Source: Actinomycetota bacterium (GTDB lineage Bacteria > Actinomycetota > Actinomycetes > Actinomycetales > Microbacteriaceae). Taken from it: 6,648 nucleotides of DNA. Of the stretch, positions 6,447 through 6,648 are shown piece after piece. Both the position numbers and the translations under genes were made by a program. The stretch covers positions 1-6,648 of the forward strand of contig JAQBZV010000056.1 in assembly GCA_027728145.1 (NCBI GenBank), in the 5' to 3' direction. Within the stretch, counting starts at the first letter, position 1. Each line of letters opens with the position of its first letter. The notes under the pieces are model-generated. The model saw only the letters and a list, made by a program, of their open reading frames with translations, had not been told where the DNA came from and made no database searches.

Positions 6447-6648
6447 TCACGCAGTCGACGCCAAGATTCCCCGGATGACCTCTTCGTCGCGCGCCATCTG
6501 ATCCGCCAGCGCGTCCGGGGAGGGGAACTTCTGCATTCCCCGAATAAACTCCACAAACTCGATGGTGACGGTTTCGTCATACAGGTCAAGGGTCACATCC
6601 ATGAGGTGAGACTCTAGGGTGCGCTCGTTGACGTCGCCAAACGTGGGG
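6447..6648 (-). CDS. ribF: Bifunctional riboflavin kinase/FAD synthetase RibF, C-terminal end only
   Basis: Only the last 67 codons are in the window; the 5' part lies beyond the right edge. The fragment is the end of the riboflavin kinase domain, which phosphorylates riboflavin to FMN; full RibF then adenylates FMN to FAD in an N-terminal domain not visible here. It begins at PTFGDVNERTLESHLMD: PTFG is part of the conserved nucleotide/flavin-binding PTxG stretch, and the Glu of TLESHL is the expected catalytic residue. DLYDETVTIEFVEFIRG and the closing DEEVIRGIL follow the usual family pattern. The TGA stop is at 6449-6447. The transporter gene follows after 16 nt. In actinobacteria ribF usually lies downstream of truB; here it is upstream, with the catabolic genes between. 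Confidence 0.93.
   Translation of the reverse strand, partial: PTFGDVNERTLESHLMDVTLDLYDETVTIEFVEFIRGMQKFPSPDALADQMARDEEVIRGILASTA

Overview
The window reads as a compact actinobacterial chromosome segment with every gene on the minus strand. Moderately high GC, short or overlapping gene junctions, GTG start use and the protein sequences suggest an actinobacterium, perhaps an aquatic member of the Microbacteriaceae. The genus is a guess. There are no rRNA, tRNA, CRISPR or mobile-element signals, and no gene-free stretch longer than 65 bases.

In transcription order (right to left), the layout is: the 3' end of ribF (FAD synthetase); a 12-helix MFS transporter of the CynX/NimT type; a 65-bp gap with two palindromes and a candidate promoter; a SorC-family sugar-phosphate-sensing regulator; deoC (deoxyribose-phosphate aldolase, long form); a full-length catalytic aldehyde dehydrogenase; a short aldehyde-dehydrogenase-like protein without catalytic residues; and truB (tRNA pseudouridine-55 synthase), which runs off the left edge. 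From the regulator to truB the genes overlap by 1-4 nt or are separated by 2-3 nt, so this looks like one translationally coupled operon.

The metabolic logic is clear. DeoC splits 2-deoxyribose-5-phosphate into glyceraldehyde-3-phosphate and acetaldehyde, and the aldehyde dehydrogenase oxidises the toxic acetaldehyde to acetate. The SorC regulator, related to Bacillus subtilis DeoR, probably senses deoxyribose-5-phosphate or a similar phosphosugar and controls its own operon through the palindromes next to its start. No nucleoside phosphorylase, phosphopentomutase or deoxyribokinase is in the window, so the source of the substrate is not shown here.

Three points stand out. First, the two aldehyde dehydrogenase genes together look like a split version of ALDH16, a two-domain enzyme with one catalytic and one non-catalytic ALDH domain. 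Second, the -35 element of the candidate promoter shares bases with a perfect 12-bp palindrome, and the predicted transcription start falls on the regulator's ATG, implying a leaderless, autoregulated transcript. Third, the catabolic genes lie between ribF and truB, and the two are in the reverse of the order usually seen (truB then ribF), which places a housekeeping tRNA-modification gene at the downstream end of a catabolic operon.
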